Assembly: GCA_003546025.1 (NCBI GenBank)
Contig: QPKB01000009.1
Coordinates: 27,171,116-27,235,115, forward strand
From: Camphora micrantha
Taxonomy: Eukaryota; Streptophyta; Magnoliopsida; Laurales; Lauraceae
Length of the DNA: 64,000 nt
Direction: 5' to 3'
Shown here: in pieces, positions 1-13,074 of the stretch
Numbering within the stretch: position 1 is the first letter of the stretch
Layout of the letters: every line of letters starts with the position of its first letter
Program-made: the position numbers and the translations under genes
Notes under the pieces: generated by a model
The model's input: the letters and a program-made list of their open reading frames with translations, nothing else
The model's database searches: none
Told to the model about the DNA's origin: nothing

Positions 1-122
1 TCTCTGTTGTTAGATTATACTGTGAAAATGCAAGGTTTTTCCATTATCAGGTGAAATCTCCTTGTTCTGACTAAAAAATGTTAAGATGCTGACATTTTTG
101 CTTCGTCACTTTTGCATGGCAG

Positions 123-3100
123 ATGACAAAGCTGGCAATCATCCCTTGCACTGTTCTTTTGGAGACCCTTTTCTTCAGGAAAAGATTCAGGTTGGTCTGG
201 GCATTTGGTTATAAACAATAAAGGTGATGTGTTTGCGTGCAGAATAGTGCACCCTTTTTTTAACAGGGTTTCAATAACAACACTGTTTTTTGGTGTTTTT
301 AGCTTATGTTTCTGTTAATTACTAGCATATTTTTTATTTTTATCTTTTTAAGTTTTCCTAACTGGGCTCCAAGAACATTTTAAGTATTCAGATCCTTGTT
401 GGAAAAATGAAGTGCCCTCTGGAATGAATGGCAGCCGTGGACCATTTGGTCTTAATGGTCTTGTAGTTTTGAAACATAAAATGCTACATATCAGAAGACA
501 TTAATGGGAATTGGGAACTACTGTTGCGCTCACAAATCTTTGATTGCACTTGAATCGATTCCAACCTAAATTTCTGGTGACAAGATCATTATTTTAGTAC
601 TCATGTATATGCCATTGTTTAGCTTTCAACTTTCTTTTTGTTATATTTTTCTTGTTGATTTGTTTTGTGTGGTTATGATATTGTGATATTGTTGGTCTAA
701 CATTTTATTTCTACTGTTTGCAGTAGGAGTATCCAGTTCGCACTCACTATACTTCTCGTGGGTGTTGGAATTGCAACTGTGACAGATCTGCAGCTCAATG
801 TTCTGGGTTCTGTATTATCTCTGCTCGCTGTTATTACAACTTGTATTGCTCAAATTGTATCCTTTCTGAAAGCAATTGAATACACGCATCATTCTATTCA
901 AATTGGCTTAGATCTCGAGAAATTATTGAATTCTGAACCAGTGTGTGGAATGTTGTCTGAGGTGACATCTATGTATATGAGGGGCTCATGATGGCATGCA
1001 CTCCAGGGAGTTAATCTGATGGTCCTCTCACAGCCAGCAGTGATTGGAATGATCTTTAAGTGAAGAGAGCAATTCTTCAACTGGATGCATATTATTGCTC
1101 ATAAAATATTAGAAGAAATCGATAAGCATAATAATAAACGTAGCATTTCTGAAGGCAAGAAGGACCATTACTACATGATAGATAGGAAACTTCAAGAAAC
1201 TCTAATACAGTAATAAGCTGTTGAGAATTGTGATTAGAGCGCAACTTTGTTATTCATTTGTTTCTAAAATTACATCTTGAGGACAGTGGTAAGGTTTCCC
1301 TTATTGCTGACAGCTTGGTGTCATGATATGGTGATTCAGACGTTCATATGCAGGTGCTAGGCTCCATTGGATGGACTGTGGATTGATGAAGGATCCTAGC
1401 ATCCATAGATTGGTCTGCATTTCTTTATTCTTTGTAGTTGACATCAGACAGCAATAGCCATTGGAAATTTATTCCAAGGTGGGGCCTTATGGATAATGGT
1501 TAGAGGCTCTGGTGGTATGCTGCCTGGAAGAATTCTTGCTAGCATTCTTCATTATATTCCTAACATCCTGTTGGTTATCATGATTTCATCTGCCTAACTA
1601 TGATGAGCATACAATTAGACAAAGAAAGCCCCTGCCCCACTACCCATGAAAGATGGATGAGGCTTTGATGGCTGATATGCAGATCTTTACATTGTTTGAA
1701 GTATGCATGCAAATATGATGATGCATTGTGCCTTTTCCATTTACATATCTATTCCAGTTTTTGAGCCTTAGAAAGAGATTGAGCTTTGGAGAATGTTTTT
1801 GTTCAAATCTTAATCAATTATCAGATGACAAACACTATCCAGAAGAGGTTTAAGGTCTCTTCAACCCAACTCTTGTATCAGTCTTGTCCCTATCAAGCAA
1901 TGACCCTTTTCGTTACGGGTCCATTTCTCGACTGGCTTTTGACAAATCAAAATGTATTTGCTTTCAAGTATACACCTCAAGTGCTGGTAGGAATCAATTG
2001 GACATAATTTCCTTCTTTTTTTGTTCATCAGTAAGAATTACAAAGATATTTCACAAGTATTTATTTCCGATAGTTTTATATATTTATAATTGTCAAAGGT
2101 ATGTTATCCTCATTGCAGGTATTTATTGTGCTGTCTTGCCTGATTTCTGTTTCTGTCAACTTCAGTACATTTCTTGTAATTGGGAAGACATCACCTGTCA
2201 CATATCAGGTCTTGGGGCATCTTAAAACATGTCTGGTTTTGGCTTTCGGATATGTTTTACTCCATGACCCATTTAGCTGGCGAAACATTTTTGGAATCCT
2301 GATAGCTTTAGTTGGAATGATCGTTTATTCTTACTGTTGCTCACTCGAGAGCCAACAAAAGGCTAGCGAAGTATCTGCACAATTGTCCCAGGTACCATGA
2401 AACATTGCTTTTACTTTGACATTTCTTTTTTCAGGATGTGCATTGCTTTATATATATATATATATATATCATGGTAAAAGTCTCGGGTACCATGCGTGAT
2501 AGCGCAAGTTCGAGACTTGCGAGCAGCCACTTTGTGCAAAATTTCCAAAGGTTAGGTCTGTCTCCAGTCTTGACCCTCCCAGGACCCTGCTTCGACTGGA
2601 CCCGCACTGGGTAATGACCTTTTTATAGAATTTATTCATATTCCAGATTTTGTTCCATCAAGTAAATCATTTGCTTATCAAGTGGTATATTAGTTATGTT
2701 TATTGATCTTCACCTTATAATTGTATGTGAAGTGTGCTTCAGAATTTTTGTTAGATAGGATTCTTTTCACAAATCAATGATTTTTCAATACTCGATGAAT
2801 TACTATTTTTAACACGTCTGATGAAATGTTTGATCTTGTTATTAACCAAAAAGTATTTTAGAAGAAGAAAGAATATGGAGAATATCTGTGTATCCTCTTT
2901 GAGGGTCTACACTTGTATTTATATAATTCTGTGCCCCATTTTAGGCATGATAACCAGCCCAGTCTGCATCAACATTTGTAGAGAGCTGGAGGGATGAGGT
3001 GGAAGAGTAAAAGAGACCCTGATCAAGAGTGCCTTTGAGATATCGAAGTATGCATAGTACCGATGCAAGATGTGGTTTGTGAGGATAACTCACAAATTGA

Positions 3101-5333
3101 TTGACTGTCTATACAGGATGAGAGATAACTGCCCGTGCTAGCGTCAAATATAACAAACTTTCAACTAGATGACATAAAACAGTAAGATCTTTTAGGGGGA
3201 CCCATCATCTTTACTTATTTTTACATTGCACTGGAGAGGTTCTCACGTCATCGAGGCGAGCAGATTCAATCAAGTCTTCAGCATATTTACGATTTTACAT
3301 TAATGGACAAAAATGTCTTAATGAGTCATAGAGATGTCTAAACTTAAAAAATAAGTGAGAGAGCCAAGATCTTTCTTCTTAAAGTGGCGCATAAGATAAG
3401 TTTTGAGATCTGTAATGCCAGCGGTATCATTGCCACTTATAATCATGTCATCGACATAAATCAATAGAAGTGTACAATCTCTGGATGTCCGACAAATAAA
3501 GAGGGAGCTATCATTTTGACTTTGGTAGAAATTGGCTTGAAGGATGGCACATCTGAATTTGTCAAACCAGGCTTGAGGAGCCTATTTGAGCCCATAGAGA
3601 GACTTCTTCAACTTACAAACATGTTTTGGAGGACATACAGCCCAGAAGGGGTCACATGTAGACAGTCTCCTGCAGATTACCATGGAGAAAGGTGTTTTTG
3701 ACATCCAGTTGCCAAAGAGGCCAGTGTCGAACAACTGTATCACTTAGAAGCAATAGTCACTTTAGCCACCGGAGCAAATGTCCCTTCATAATCGATCCCA
3801 TATTCTCATTTAAAGCCCTGTGCAACCAACTGAGCTTTACATCTATCGAAGCTCCCATTAGACTATGCTTTCACTGAGTACGCCCACTTGCTGCCAATAA
3901 TAGATACACCTGCAGGGACAGGCACCAGATCTCAGGTGGAGTTTGCTTCAAGAGCTTGCAATTCTTCCGTCATTGCATCTTGCTAGCATGGTACCATGGC
4001 GGCATGTGAATAGGAGGTTGGGATAGGAGCAAAAAGAGGTAAATAGGACACGGAAACCATAGTCTGTCAGGAGGCACTGAAATACAATTAGATCGTTGCA
4101 ATGGTGGTAGGTCAGGAGGTTCATTGCCTGGAGATGGAGGAGCCGTCAAGGAAAGGTGATCTAGAGCAGGTGTGGCCATAGGAAGAGTTGTTGCTCTACG
4201 AACATAGAACTTGGTTATGGTGGTGGGGATGTGGACTCCGAGAATCGTGGAAGTTATGATATGTGGTTTGGATGACTAGGAGGATTAAGAGAATAGAAAG
4301 GGATATGTTCAGTTTGATTCCTAGTGGTCGCCATCTCCATTGGAGCTTCATTCTTGATTCAAGGATGAGCACTAGGATTTCGGTTCTTAAAGAGTCATTG
4401 TTGAGTCTTTGCAGCATGTTGTCCCAACAAACCCCACCTTACAAAGGTCTCCAGTTATTGTATCTTTTCATAAATATACAATTCTTATTATGTCAAAAGC
4501 AAAAGAAGGGTTAGAACTTAAAAAACCCTGCCAGTACCCCAAGTCATTGACAAAAGCTATACCTTGCAACAAAATTCGGCAAAGAGAAAACCCTTGTTTC
4601 TGCGAGTTCTTTTTTTCCCTTTATTTTTGGATGAAGGAAAAGCTCAAGTGTGGAAGCTTGCAAGCTCTTGGAAGAGAAGAGGCATCAAAGCAGAAGTCGG
4701 AAAAAGAAGCAAAGCTTGGATTTGGTAAAGGTGAGGAGGATTCTCCATTCGTTGGCTTTGAATTTGAGAAACAAAATTCCAGATTTCAGCGGTAATTTGG
4801 GATGAATTATTGAGTTGTTTGGTTTGGATCTTTGACTGAAAAAGTTTGGCCATTTTGGATGAAACAAGCCGACGTTTGTAAGCATGGGGTTTCTCCTCTT
4901 CTCTCACTGTTTGTCCATTAATTGTTTAAGCGAGAAGATAGCCTCCATCATTGTTACCCGAATCCTACGATTCATATCCTAAATCCTCTTGAGTCATAAG
5001 GAAAAAGATTCGTATCTATCAAATGAATCCCATTTACATATGAATCTTAGGATTCAGGTGTGAATCTTATGATTCGATACTCATTTCATCAAATCCTATG
5101 ATTCAATAGCGATTCAATTGAGTGAGAATAGCTACGACCAATAAGTTAATATTAATAATATTTTACCTTTTTTCTTTCTTTATGCTTTTTTTCTTTTAAT
5201 TTTATTTTTAAAATATTAATTAGTCATCAACAAAACCCCTTGAGAATTTTTGCGGTTTTAGGGAGGTTTTACAGATGAACAAAGAACATGCATTTGATTA
5301 AAGCGTTTGACTATACAAATGGGAGTTCTCTAT

Positions 5334-5375
<42 letters not shown>

Positions 5376-6825
5376 TTATGAACACTTTTTTAACTTTAAG
5401 AAATATCCTACCGTGTAAGATTGATGGTTTGGGTTTTATTTTTAGTTTTATATTTTGATTTAAAGATAACAAAAATAAGTAAATATATATTGATACCTTA
5501 CACTTATTTAACTATTTACATATATCATTTATTATGTATTAAGATGTCTTGATGTTCTTGATATGACTATATGATGGACTTACTTGTCATTGTATTGATA
5601 TTGATATGAATTGGGAAATGGATGGATTATGAATAACTATTTTTTCCTTTTATTTTTTAATTATTTTTTATTTTAAGTTGAAAAACAAAATAAAAACCTA
5701 TGATTCACAGTACGATTCACAATTCGATTCGATTCATGGGCATAAACGATATGTGATAGGATTCCGATTTTTAGAACTATGGGCTCAATAGTTGACCACA
5801 CTAACATAAAACCAAATTGATATTCAAATATCTTGGGCTTTTCTCTAAATTTTTTCTCCATTACTCTCTCCTATAATTCACGGTGTGAGTCATAAGTTTA
5901 ATCACACAGTAATTGGTACAATTTTGCGTATCTCCTTTCTTTTGGTATATAGGTTTTATAACACTTCTCCATTTATCGAGCATTTTCTTTGTCCTTAGTA
6001 TCTTATTGAAGAGCCTAGTTGATCAAATCCATCCAATTTCTCCTAAGCATTTTCATGCCTTATCAGAATGCCGTTTGGCTTAACCTTTCCTGTCTCCTTT
6101 CTTTGCCAATGCTTTTCTTCACTTTTGTGGCCCTAATTCTACAGTTTAAGGTAAGTCCCGCTAACGAAGTATCCTCTTGTCCTAGGATTCCTATATAATC
6201 TTCATTTAAATGTTTGTCAAAATATACTCTTCACCACTCTTTAATTTCATTGTTCTTCACTAAAACCTTTTTGTCGTCGTTCTTTCTTATACATGTGGAA
6301 TTGGTCTAAGTTCCTACTTTTCCTTTTTCTTATTCTTTGAGCTTGAAATATCTCTCTTCCTCTTGTTCTCAACTTATTATGTAGATCATCGTATGCTTTG
6401 GACTTTGCCTCACTTTCTATTTTCTTAACTTTTTTTCTTTACCTTTTTATACATCTCATATTTTCTTTTTTCATGTTTTTGGTAACTAAAATGTATTAAT
6501 TACAAAGAGTGAACAAAATCAACCAGACAGAACCTAGAAGACCGGAATAGTATACAAAAGCTATACTGTCCTAAACAAAAACTATAGGTGTCAATTTTGT
6601 TTCGTTCCAGCCGAACCTGGGCGGAACATTTCAGAATTGGCTTGAAGCGAAACAGAATGCCCCCCGGAAAGTTTACGTGCCCAATTTTGGTCATTCCGGT
6701 CCATTCCGTTTCCAATTCTGCTCCATGTTTCATACTTACATCAATTGTAAACTATAGTTTAATTGAAGTGATGTGAGTATGCATTTTTAGTATTATTTTA
6801 GCGTTCAACTCTTTTCAATTTTAAT

Positions 6826-6892
<67 letters not shown>

Positions 6893-8587
6893 CTATAATT
6901 TCATTTTTCAATTGCGGCACGCACACACACATATAGATAATTTCATTTTTCCATCGCAGCGCGCACACAAAAATTGCAGCTTTCCTGGAATGGAATACTG
7001 GAATTGACCAGAATGCCAAAACATTCTAGTAGAGGGTCAAACCAGAATGGGGACCAGAACGGAATTGATAACTATCATGAAAACAGAAGTTATAAATTGA
7101 AAAGAGCGAATAAGACAATCCACCCCTTGCGTAGTTAATGCATTTGCCATAGCATTGGCCAAGCACAATATATGAAAGAACTCCACTTGAGTTGAAGATA
7201 ACAAACTCTTGATCTCATTAAGTATTAATTGGAACTTCTAAGGGCCTCCATTAGAAGTTGAAACCTATCACGACTATTCCGCGTCGTGGGCAAACTTGTA
7301 TCAATTCCACAACATAAATCAAATGAACATAAAAGAATTTCAGGGCATTTAATAGAAAGAATCTAGATCTTTATATTAATGTCTAATTCAGGTAAACAAT
7401 GAATTGAGTTAATCAAAACTAAATAAAAGCATAACAAGTCCAGCTACTAGAGTGTCATTAGTCAAAAATAAATAATTGAGCGCGATATCTAAGGAGGCTA
7501 ATGGTTTGTTGAATTTGCACCGCTCAGCCACGTATGTTGAATCCTATGTCTTGATCATCATTACCATCTCTTTCTTCAAGATTACTGTTACCCGATAGGG
7601 GCAATCCGAGAATCAGTAAAACTGAGTGAAACAAAATATCAAATCTATTTGCATACAAGAACTTAAAATTATTCAAGCAGTTGCAAGGTAATATAATGCA
7701 TCAAATTATAACAGTTCACATCAGTTTCGATTCCAAAAGAATTCCTGTTCTAGGTCTTCAATGAAGGGCATGAATTGGATTTGAGTTCTCCACAAGAACT
7801 GACTGCTATTCAAAATCATCAAGTTCGGGACCTCTTCAAGGCCAATGGTTCATTAGAGTTCAAGTTCTAGTTCGAGGACTGCAGTATGGTTGTGAGGGAT
7901 TACCTCATTCTCTGTTTTGGCTCTGTATTTTGGGTGTGATTTTTGTACCCAAATCCATAAACCCAACCTCTTCAATTGGAAACTGTCATGGGGGTTTATA
8001 TTGAGCAACTTTGTAAATTTGATTCTCTGTAAATTCAAATATCCTTTCCATTGGTGTTTTTATCAACCCTTTGTTGGTATGGATTGATTTTCTCTTTTCT
8101 TCATTTATCTTCCCCTACTTAGTGCCTATGTCAACCCTGTGCCATCTAGCGGATTGGGCTGCATCATTTTGGTATAATAGCCAAAGGATCACTATCGAGG
8201 TTTTGGTGAGCCATGGATCATACTTATGCATACTCACATGCTCAATGATGGTCCTGGACAAAGCATCATATAATTCGTAGCATACCCTTTACACGGTATG
8301 CATGACAGGATTTAGACGGGTTCATGCTTTGAGTTGACTGCTTTAGTTGTGGTGCTTTACTGAATAGGAACCCAAAAAAAAGTTGCTGATGCCTTAACCC
8401 ATGAGTCCTATCTTATAGCTCATATTATGTACTTGTGTTCACTAATCTTCTTTCTTTAAAAACTTTATAGGCAAAGGAAAGTGAATCTGATGCTCTATTA
8501 AGTGCTGAAAATGGAACTGTCATGGTTACGGATGGTGTTGTGCCAAAAGCACCGGTGTGGAGCTCGAACAAAGACCTCCAAGCATGA
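123..8587 (+). CDS. UXT: UDP-xylose transporter-like nucleotide-sugar transporter (3' five exons; 5' end outside window)
   Basis: Coding exons at 123-190, 724-856, 1825-1986, 2119-2391 and 8471-8587 join in frame (753 bp, 250 residues plus TGA) with AG/GT at every junction. The joined protein reads through KLAIIPCTVLLETLFF, KVSSTQLLYQSCPYQA, TGPFLDWLLTNQ, FSTFLVIGKTSPVTYQ and VLGHLKTCLVLAFGYVLL. These are hallmarks of the plant drug/metabolite-superfamily Golgi nucleotide-sugar transporters of the UXT clade, which carry UDP-xylose into the Golgi lumen for cell-wall polysaccharide synthesis. Several hydrophobic helices are visible and a hydrophilic tail rich in S/E/D/K ends the protein. I estimate that about 90-100 N-terminal residues are missing compared with the usual length of about 340. 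The donor at 1987 is preferred over 1981 because it keeps the family length (PQVL/VFIVLSC). The last intron is 6,079 bp and full of transposon remnants. A UDP-rhamnose/UDP-galactose transporter is the main alternative, judged less likely from the PYQA and SPVTYQVLGH segments. Confidence 0.9.
857..1824 (+). other. UXT intron, no further feature seen
   Basis: This intron lies between the exons ending in CIAQI and starting MTNTIQKRF. It has a GT donor at 857 and a TCAG acceptor at 1821-1824. Small open frames in it are unrelated to the gene and show no recognisable protein. No repeat family was recognised. Confidence 0.6.
2471..2626 (+). mobile_element. Au-like SINE in UXT intron
   Basis: About 155 bp that resembles the plant Au SINE layout. 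A tRNA-like head carries GTACCATGCGTGATAGCGC and a B-box-like AGTTCGAGACTTG. This is followed by the typical GCAGCCACTTTGTGCAAA and AGGTTAGGTCTGTCTCC segments, GACCCTCCCAGGACCCTGC, and a 3' end GGGTAATGACC followed by T's. It sits just after a (TA)n run at about 2448-2469. The match is from memory of the family, so divergence cannot be quantified. Confidence 0.7.
2935..4260 (-). pseudogene. Ty1/copia pol remnant (integrase end, RT, RNase H)
   Basis: Read on the - strand, this gives broken copia polyprotein. In order from about 4260 down: a SVPPDRLWFP linker, KMQ..KNCKLL..TPPEIW, then AQLVAQGFK*EYGIDYEGTF, FAPVAKVT, WPLWQLDVKNTFLHGNLQE, SLKKSLYGLK*APQAW, and LLLIYVDDMIISGND with the YVDD catalytic motif. 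It closes with KGTLDQGLFYSS and DADWAG of RNase H at about 2940-3030. Several stops and frame changes show it is dead. It lies antisense inside the last UXT intron. No LTRs were recognised around it. Confidence 0.85.
4261..5754. other. UXT intron stretch: GATTC-rich repeat and poly(T)
   Basis: There is no gene here. From about 4,950 to 5,110 the sequence repeats variants of ATCCTA(C/T)GATTCA, and the same motif returns at 5,698-5,770. Both suggest ends of an old inverted-repeat element, although I could not fix its borders. An uninterrupted T run lies at about 5,339-5,372, possibly the poly(A) tail of a retroposon in - orientation. Confidence 0.4.
5755..6400 (-). pseudogene. RTE-type LINE reverse-transcriptase remnant
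   Basis: On the - strand, pieces of the plant RTE-clade polyprotein can be read: YDDLHNKL..RGREIFQAQRIRKRK followed by SRNLDQ, KPIYQKKGDTQNC-like text, IKLMTHTV, and YQFGFMLVWSTIEPI, which corresponds to NQFGFMPxRSTxEAI in the better-kept copy at 21.5-23.3 kb. It is full of stops and frameshifts and lacks the catalytic domain. It lies in the last UXT intron. Confidence 0.75.
6582..7072. mobile_element. Miniature inverted-repeat element with internal (CT)n(CA)n
   Basis: The left end ATAGGTGTCAATTTTGTTTC and the reverse complement of the right end (GATAGTTATCAATTCCGTTC) form imperfect terminal inverted repeats. The body repeats GGAAC/GGAAT motifs. A pure (CT)n run followed by (CA)n lies inside at 6828-6892. 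A related family with TAGTTGTCAA ends occurs at 19.2-21.4 kb. Target duplications were not resolved, so the superfamily is open. Confidence 0.5.
7073..8470 (+). other. Rest of last UXT intron, nothing recognised
   Basis: AT-rich intron sequence without a recognisable gene or repeat. It ends with the acceptor TTTATAG at 8464-8470, which leads into the last UXT coding exon. Confidence 0.5.
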
Positions 8588-10340
8588 AATGTGCTCTTTG
8601 CTTATCATTTAAGGACACGGGAGGAAAATATCAGCCTGTGAAACTGCCTGGACTATCAAGATGCTGGCAACGAAAATGTCTGTATGCATAACTTGTACAA
8701 ATGATGGAGCATTGATTATTTATCAGAGATCGGAAGGAACTCGTAAGAAAATAATTTATGTGAAAGCAATGTATTTGTTTATTTGTAGTTTACAGTTTTG
8801 AATATCATTTGACAGAACATTGGTAACAGATAATTATGATTGATTTTCAATAGGCTGTTCTATTACTATTGAATGGATGTTTATCTAATCTTCTTAGTTG
8901 ATAGAAATTTCTTCTTTTCATAGGCCAAAAAAGAACTGGCAGTGTTTTAATTGGTTGCATTTGCTGACTGCGTAAAACGGTATGAAGTGTCGAGCTTTGA
9001 ATAATTGAAAGAGTGGGGGGTCTCTTTTGAGAGCTGCAACTATCCCTACAATTATGAAGTGCAGTGGATATGGATGTTATATTAAAAACTATATTGTCCA
9101 CTTTATATGATGTATGCTTAGACATATGACTACATTCTCTCAAGTTAAGGAATTCAAGACCTAGATACACTGATTCTATCTATGTATAATAATGAAATCT
9201 CATTAGATTCATGCCCAGTTTTACTTGTTAAGAAAGTTGCTGTAACATTGTAAATTGTATATGCTGAAGTTGTACCTTTGCAGTATTATTCATGCAGTTT
9301 TAAATACTGATGCTGGTATTATTGAAGATACAGGTGTGATGCGTCACCTGCTTGGGCCAATGTTAAATTCTGATAATGAATGTCATGTCTCACTTGCATG
9401 CACTAGCACGTAGACGCCATACCCACATCCATGCACCATTCTGGGATGCAAAATGGGTTGGAGACGCGGGCAGGACCATTGTGGATGAGGATCCATATCA
9501 GTTTCGTATGCAACGGATATGGATCCAACCAAATCTGGTATCCTGGTTACCCTACCCCTGGATGGCTTTGATCTCCCTTACCAGTTGAGCTAGGAACCTA
9601 TGATGATTTTTTTTTTTATTTTCAATATTATTACTTTTTAAAATATGTGGCTGTAAGTTCAGGGATTTATATTCTCAGTTCGGAACTTGCAAGGATCCAG
9701 CGCTGGTTTGCGGTTGCTCTAGGATCCTCTGCATGGCTCTGAATCTGAATCACTTTCTCCTGTTTCTAGTAACAGGTTTTATACCTGCTTTTAGGGTTGG
9801 TTTGTGTAATGCCACGAAAGAGGTAACATGCATTTCCTTCTGCCTTTTGAAGGTTGGGGGACTCGGGTTTCCTCTCTTGCGGGGAAATATCATACAAAAT
9901 CCTCTTTCTTTTTCACACAGGCTCTTGCTGGACTGAACAAACATTCACATGACCGTAGATAATTTGATACCTAATTTCATCCCCACTGCCATGCACTTAG
10001 GCATGGACACAATTACACTAGCAAAATGAGAATGCCCACATCTGCACGCGTGTGCCTCTGCATACACGGGCAGACATGTCCATGCTCATGGGTGGTGTTT
10101 GAATCCGATATAAACCCAATATTTGCAAGATAGGAGCCTCAATGACATTTTATTCTTTTTGCTGAGAGTAAGTTTTATATTAAATGAGAAAGAGTACAAG
10201 GTTAGAAGATAACTAAGCCTCCAAAAACCATATCATGATGACCGATCTTCTCCCAAAAACTATTCGTTTTTCATGTTGATTTGGATTTTATATCTTAGAC
10301 TAGAATTGCTTTAGATATGGCCTGAAGGCTATTTTTTTTT
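8588..10340. other. UXT 3' UTR followed by intergenic DNA
   Basis: The UXT stop ends at 8587. The 3' UTR probably runs a few hundred bases, but no single convincing poly(A) signal was picked. A - strand tRNA-like piece (CCTAGCTCAACTGGTAAGG, about 9570-9590) followed by an A-rich tail on that strand suggests a short SINE remnant. No protein gene was recognised. Confidence 0.4.
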
Positions 10341-10470
10341 TTCCTCTTGCTATGTTGGGCTATTGTTGTCTGAGTGAAACTTAATCTTGACAACCCAGGA
10401 ATCGATCCCCAAGCGTTTATGTAAAACCAAGATGCCAACACCACTCAACCATTAGTGTGTTGTTGAAGGC
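10340..10470 (-). mobile_element. tRNA-derived SINE remnant
   Basis: On the - strand the segment contains TGGTTGAGTGGTGTTGG (A-box-like) and GGGGATCGATTCCTGGG (B-box-like), spaced as in a tRNA head, followed by unrelated sequence. The acceptor stem does not pair as in a functional tRNA, so a SINE is preferred to a tRNA gene. Confidence 0.45.
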
Positions 10471-11059
10471 TATTTTGCTTTACAAGTGGCACTCAATCTT
10501 TTGTCATGATTTAAAATGTAACCCAATGCTTAGGGGATTTCTAAGAAATAAAACATTAGAGTATATCCAGATTCATATATGGGTTGCTAATATGGCTGAT
10601 ATGTATTCAAAACATATTTGATAAGTATCTTATACTTGCTGATACAATGATACAATTGATACAATGATCCACATGTGAGTGATATTGCGTTTTTGCCCAA
10701 CTGATACAGAATAATAATACTTGAACCTACGGTATAAGTGCACCATTCATCAAGGTAAAGTCACGAGTGTCATTGTAGAGCTGGCTAAATTCAGACCCGC
10801 CCGAGTAGCACCTGTCCCGCCTTGTATCTGATGATTCTGATCTGACTTGACTTGCGTTGGATTTTTAATTTATGATATCAGACCAGCCCTACGGCGAATA
10901 CGAAATCGTGTCTAGTTTAATATTAGATTCTTAGTTTTAAAATATTATATGAAAATTGAAAGTCAGTAAGTTTTCTTTAGTGTATAAGAGGGTTTGACTC
11001 CACATTCATTTTTTTTGCAATTATCCTCTATCCATTGCAAGATATGCCATATAAAAAAG

Positions 11060-11800
11060 TTGAGCTTTTTGCATATACGCCCTAAGATTTCTATAATTTG
11101 TAAATAGGCCTCCGTGGTTTTAGTATTCGAAAATAGGCCCCTGCGTTAACATTTTAATACATTTTGTGTCCTATCCTTCCAACTACCAAAAGTCTTTAGA
11201 GTGAAATTACACTTTTGCCCATCTCTTTATCCCCATGTGCATAAATTCAAAAGCTTGGACTTATTTTTTTTTTTTTTTTTAAGCTTGTGATATTAATAAT
11301 TACATTTAGTGGGAGAGAATAACCATCTGTAAATCTTTTCTTTTCTTTTTTTTTTTTTATCAATACATGGTCTATTTTTTTAAACCCAAATAGATCATAA
11401 TGATAATCAACGTCTGCGCTTATAATTGGTTATAATTGATTTAATCCATGCACGACCTGCAATTAGATTGATGAAAGTTTCAAAATATATTATTAGGCTT
11501 GATGTTCATTAAAGAGTTATTAAGAGAGACTGTTGGGACTTGGGATAAATAATGATATTTTTGTAGATAATAATATACTCATTTTTGTTTACTGGATATT
11601 AGGGCAAATGTGTCATTTTTTTAAAAGTCTAATATAAATCTCATGGTGGGTACCCATTTTCAATATAAATACTGATTTTGGGGACATGAAAGGTATTGAA
11701 ATGAAAAAGTAGGGGCTTATTTACAGATACTGAAACCACGGGGGCCTATTTACAAATCATGGAAACCTTAGGAGGGTATATACAAAATACTCAAAAAGGT
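11060..11800. mobile_element. Inverted-repeat (Mutator-like) element, about 0.74 kb
   Basis: The left arm (GCATATACGCCCTAAG, ATTTGTAAATAGGCC, GTGGTTTTAGTAT) recurs in inverted form at the right end (CTGAAACCAC, GGCCTATTTACAAATCAT, GTATATACAAAATACTC). This gives imperfect terminal repeats of about 80 bp. There is no transposase frame inside. Long arms and the TATATAC-type ends suggest a Mutator-like MITE. No clear 9-bp duplication was identified. Confidence 0.65.
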
Positions 11801-12579
11801 TTTATGAAGTAGTCACAGATGGAGGATGTTTGGCTGCCATGAGTATGCAATAAATTTGACATAATTCCACTTTATATTGCTGCATTATAATTTTTCTTTT
11901 CTTTTGGTTTCTTTTCCTTTTCTTTCCTCTTTTTTTTTCTCCCCAAGTTACTGCCAAATGTGCACTTTGAATTTGAACATCTATCCAACAAATCGTTAAA
12001 AATGGAGTTCAGGTTGGAGCATTTCCAAGTGATGTTTATACCTTTCTCTCCTTCGTTTGTTATTTCCCCGAAAAGAGAAAAATTGCACTTGCCCTCTTTC
12101 TTGCACATGGTCGGTAACTTGCCCTTTGATCCTAAAGGCCCAACACAGCCATTTCTGGGGTCTCTATCAAGCTAGAACCACACCCACAAAAGGCATGTGG
12201 ATTTTATCCACTTGTGTTGTTGGTGAGGAGCCATTAGCACACTGCCCTGCACCATGGATTGTCTATTGATCCATAAGCAACCTTTGGTTGGATTCTTTCA
12301 AATGGTTGGCTTTCAGTTCCAAACGGCAGTAAAAGTTAAACACATGCTTGCTGATCTTACCCAGACCAGCCCATGTGTTGCATTTTGGCTTTCTTCAGAT
12401 TTTTCATCTAAATCCCATGTGGATTGTGGGTCACTCTTGATCCAACATTACAATGGGCCTTAACACTGTTTTATGTATTTAAGTTGTGATATGCCTTGCA
12501 GGTTGAAATCATTGGAAGAAAAGGAATGTGTTGAATGATCGTAAAACCATCCCTTGGATGTCTTATTATTATTATTATT

Positions 12580-13074
12580 GAAAATTTTCAAATAAGGTCT
12601 TAAGTACTTGCCTTGTTTCAAAAAAAGGACACAAGTTTCAAACATTTTTAAATTAGTCCTTAAGTTTTCAATTAAGAATATCCGTCCGTTTTAAGTTGTT
12701 TTCAGACAACTTTTTCTCTCAATTTCTTTTTAAAATACTTAAATTACCCTTCATTGAAATAAAACACTCCTTCACTTTTTCTATATTCTCCTAATTTTCT
12801 TCACCGGCATCATCACGGTTATCAATGCCAACTAGCGACCCCATGATGATCTACTGCATGTAGTGGCTGCAAGAACCATGTCATGGTTTTAAATGAAGGG
12901 TAATTTAGGTATTGAAATAATTAAGAGAAAAGGATGCCAGAAAATACCTTTAAATGGATAGATGTCCTTAATTGAAAACTTACTGGAAAACTTAGGGACT
13001 AATTTGAGAACTTTTGAAACTTGTGTCCAGTTTTGAAATAAGGCAAAAACTTAAGACCTTATTTGAAAATTTCC
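12580..13074. mobile_element. Long-arm MITE, about 0.5 kb
   Basis: The left arm starts GAAAATTTTCAAATAAGG and continues TCTTAAGTACTTGCCTTG..GGACACAAGTTTCAAA. The right arm is its imperfect inverse and ends CTTAAGACCTTATTTGAAAA. The arms can be followed for about 180 bp each, around a GC-richer centre at about 12,800-12,880. No coding capacity. Likely a Mutator-type or foldback miniature element. Confidence 0.75.

Noticed and set aside
898..1080. - strand frame over UXT intron
   Set aside because: No domain and overlaps the intron of a well-supported + strand gene.
10340..10470. Functional tRNA gene
   Set aside because: A and B box-like words exist, but the cloverleaf arms do not pair and the surroundings fit a SINE.
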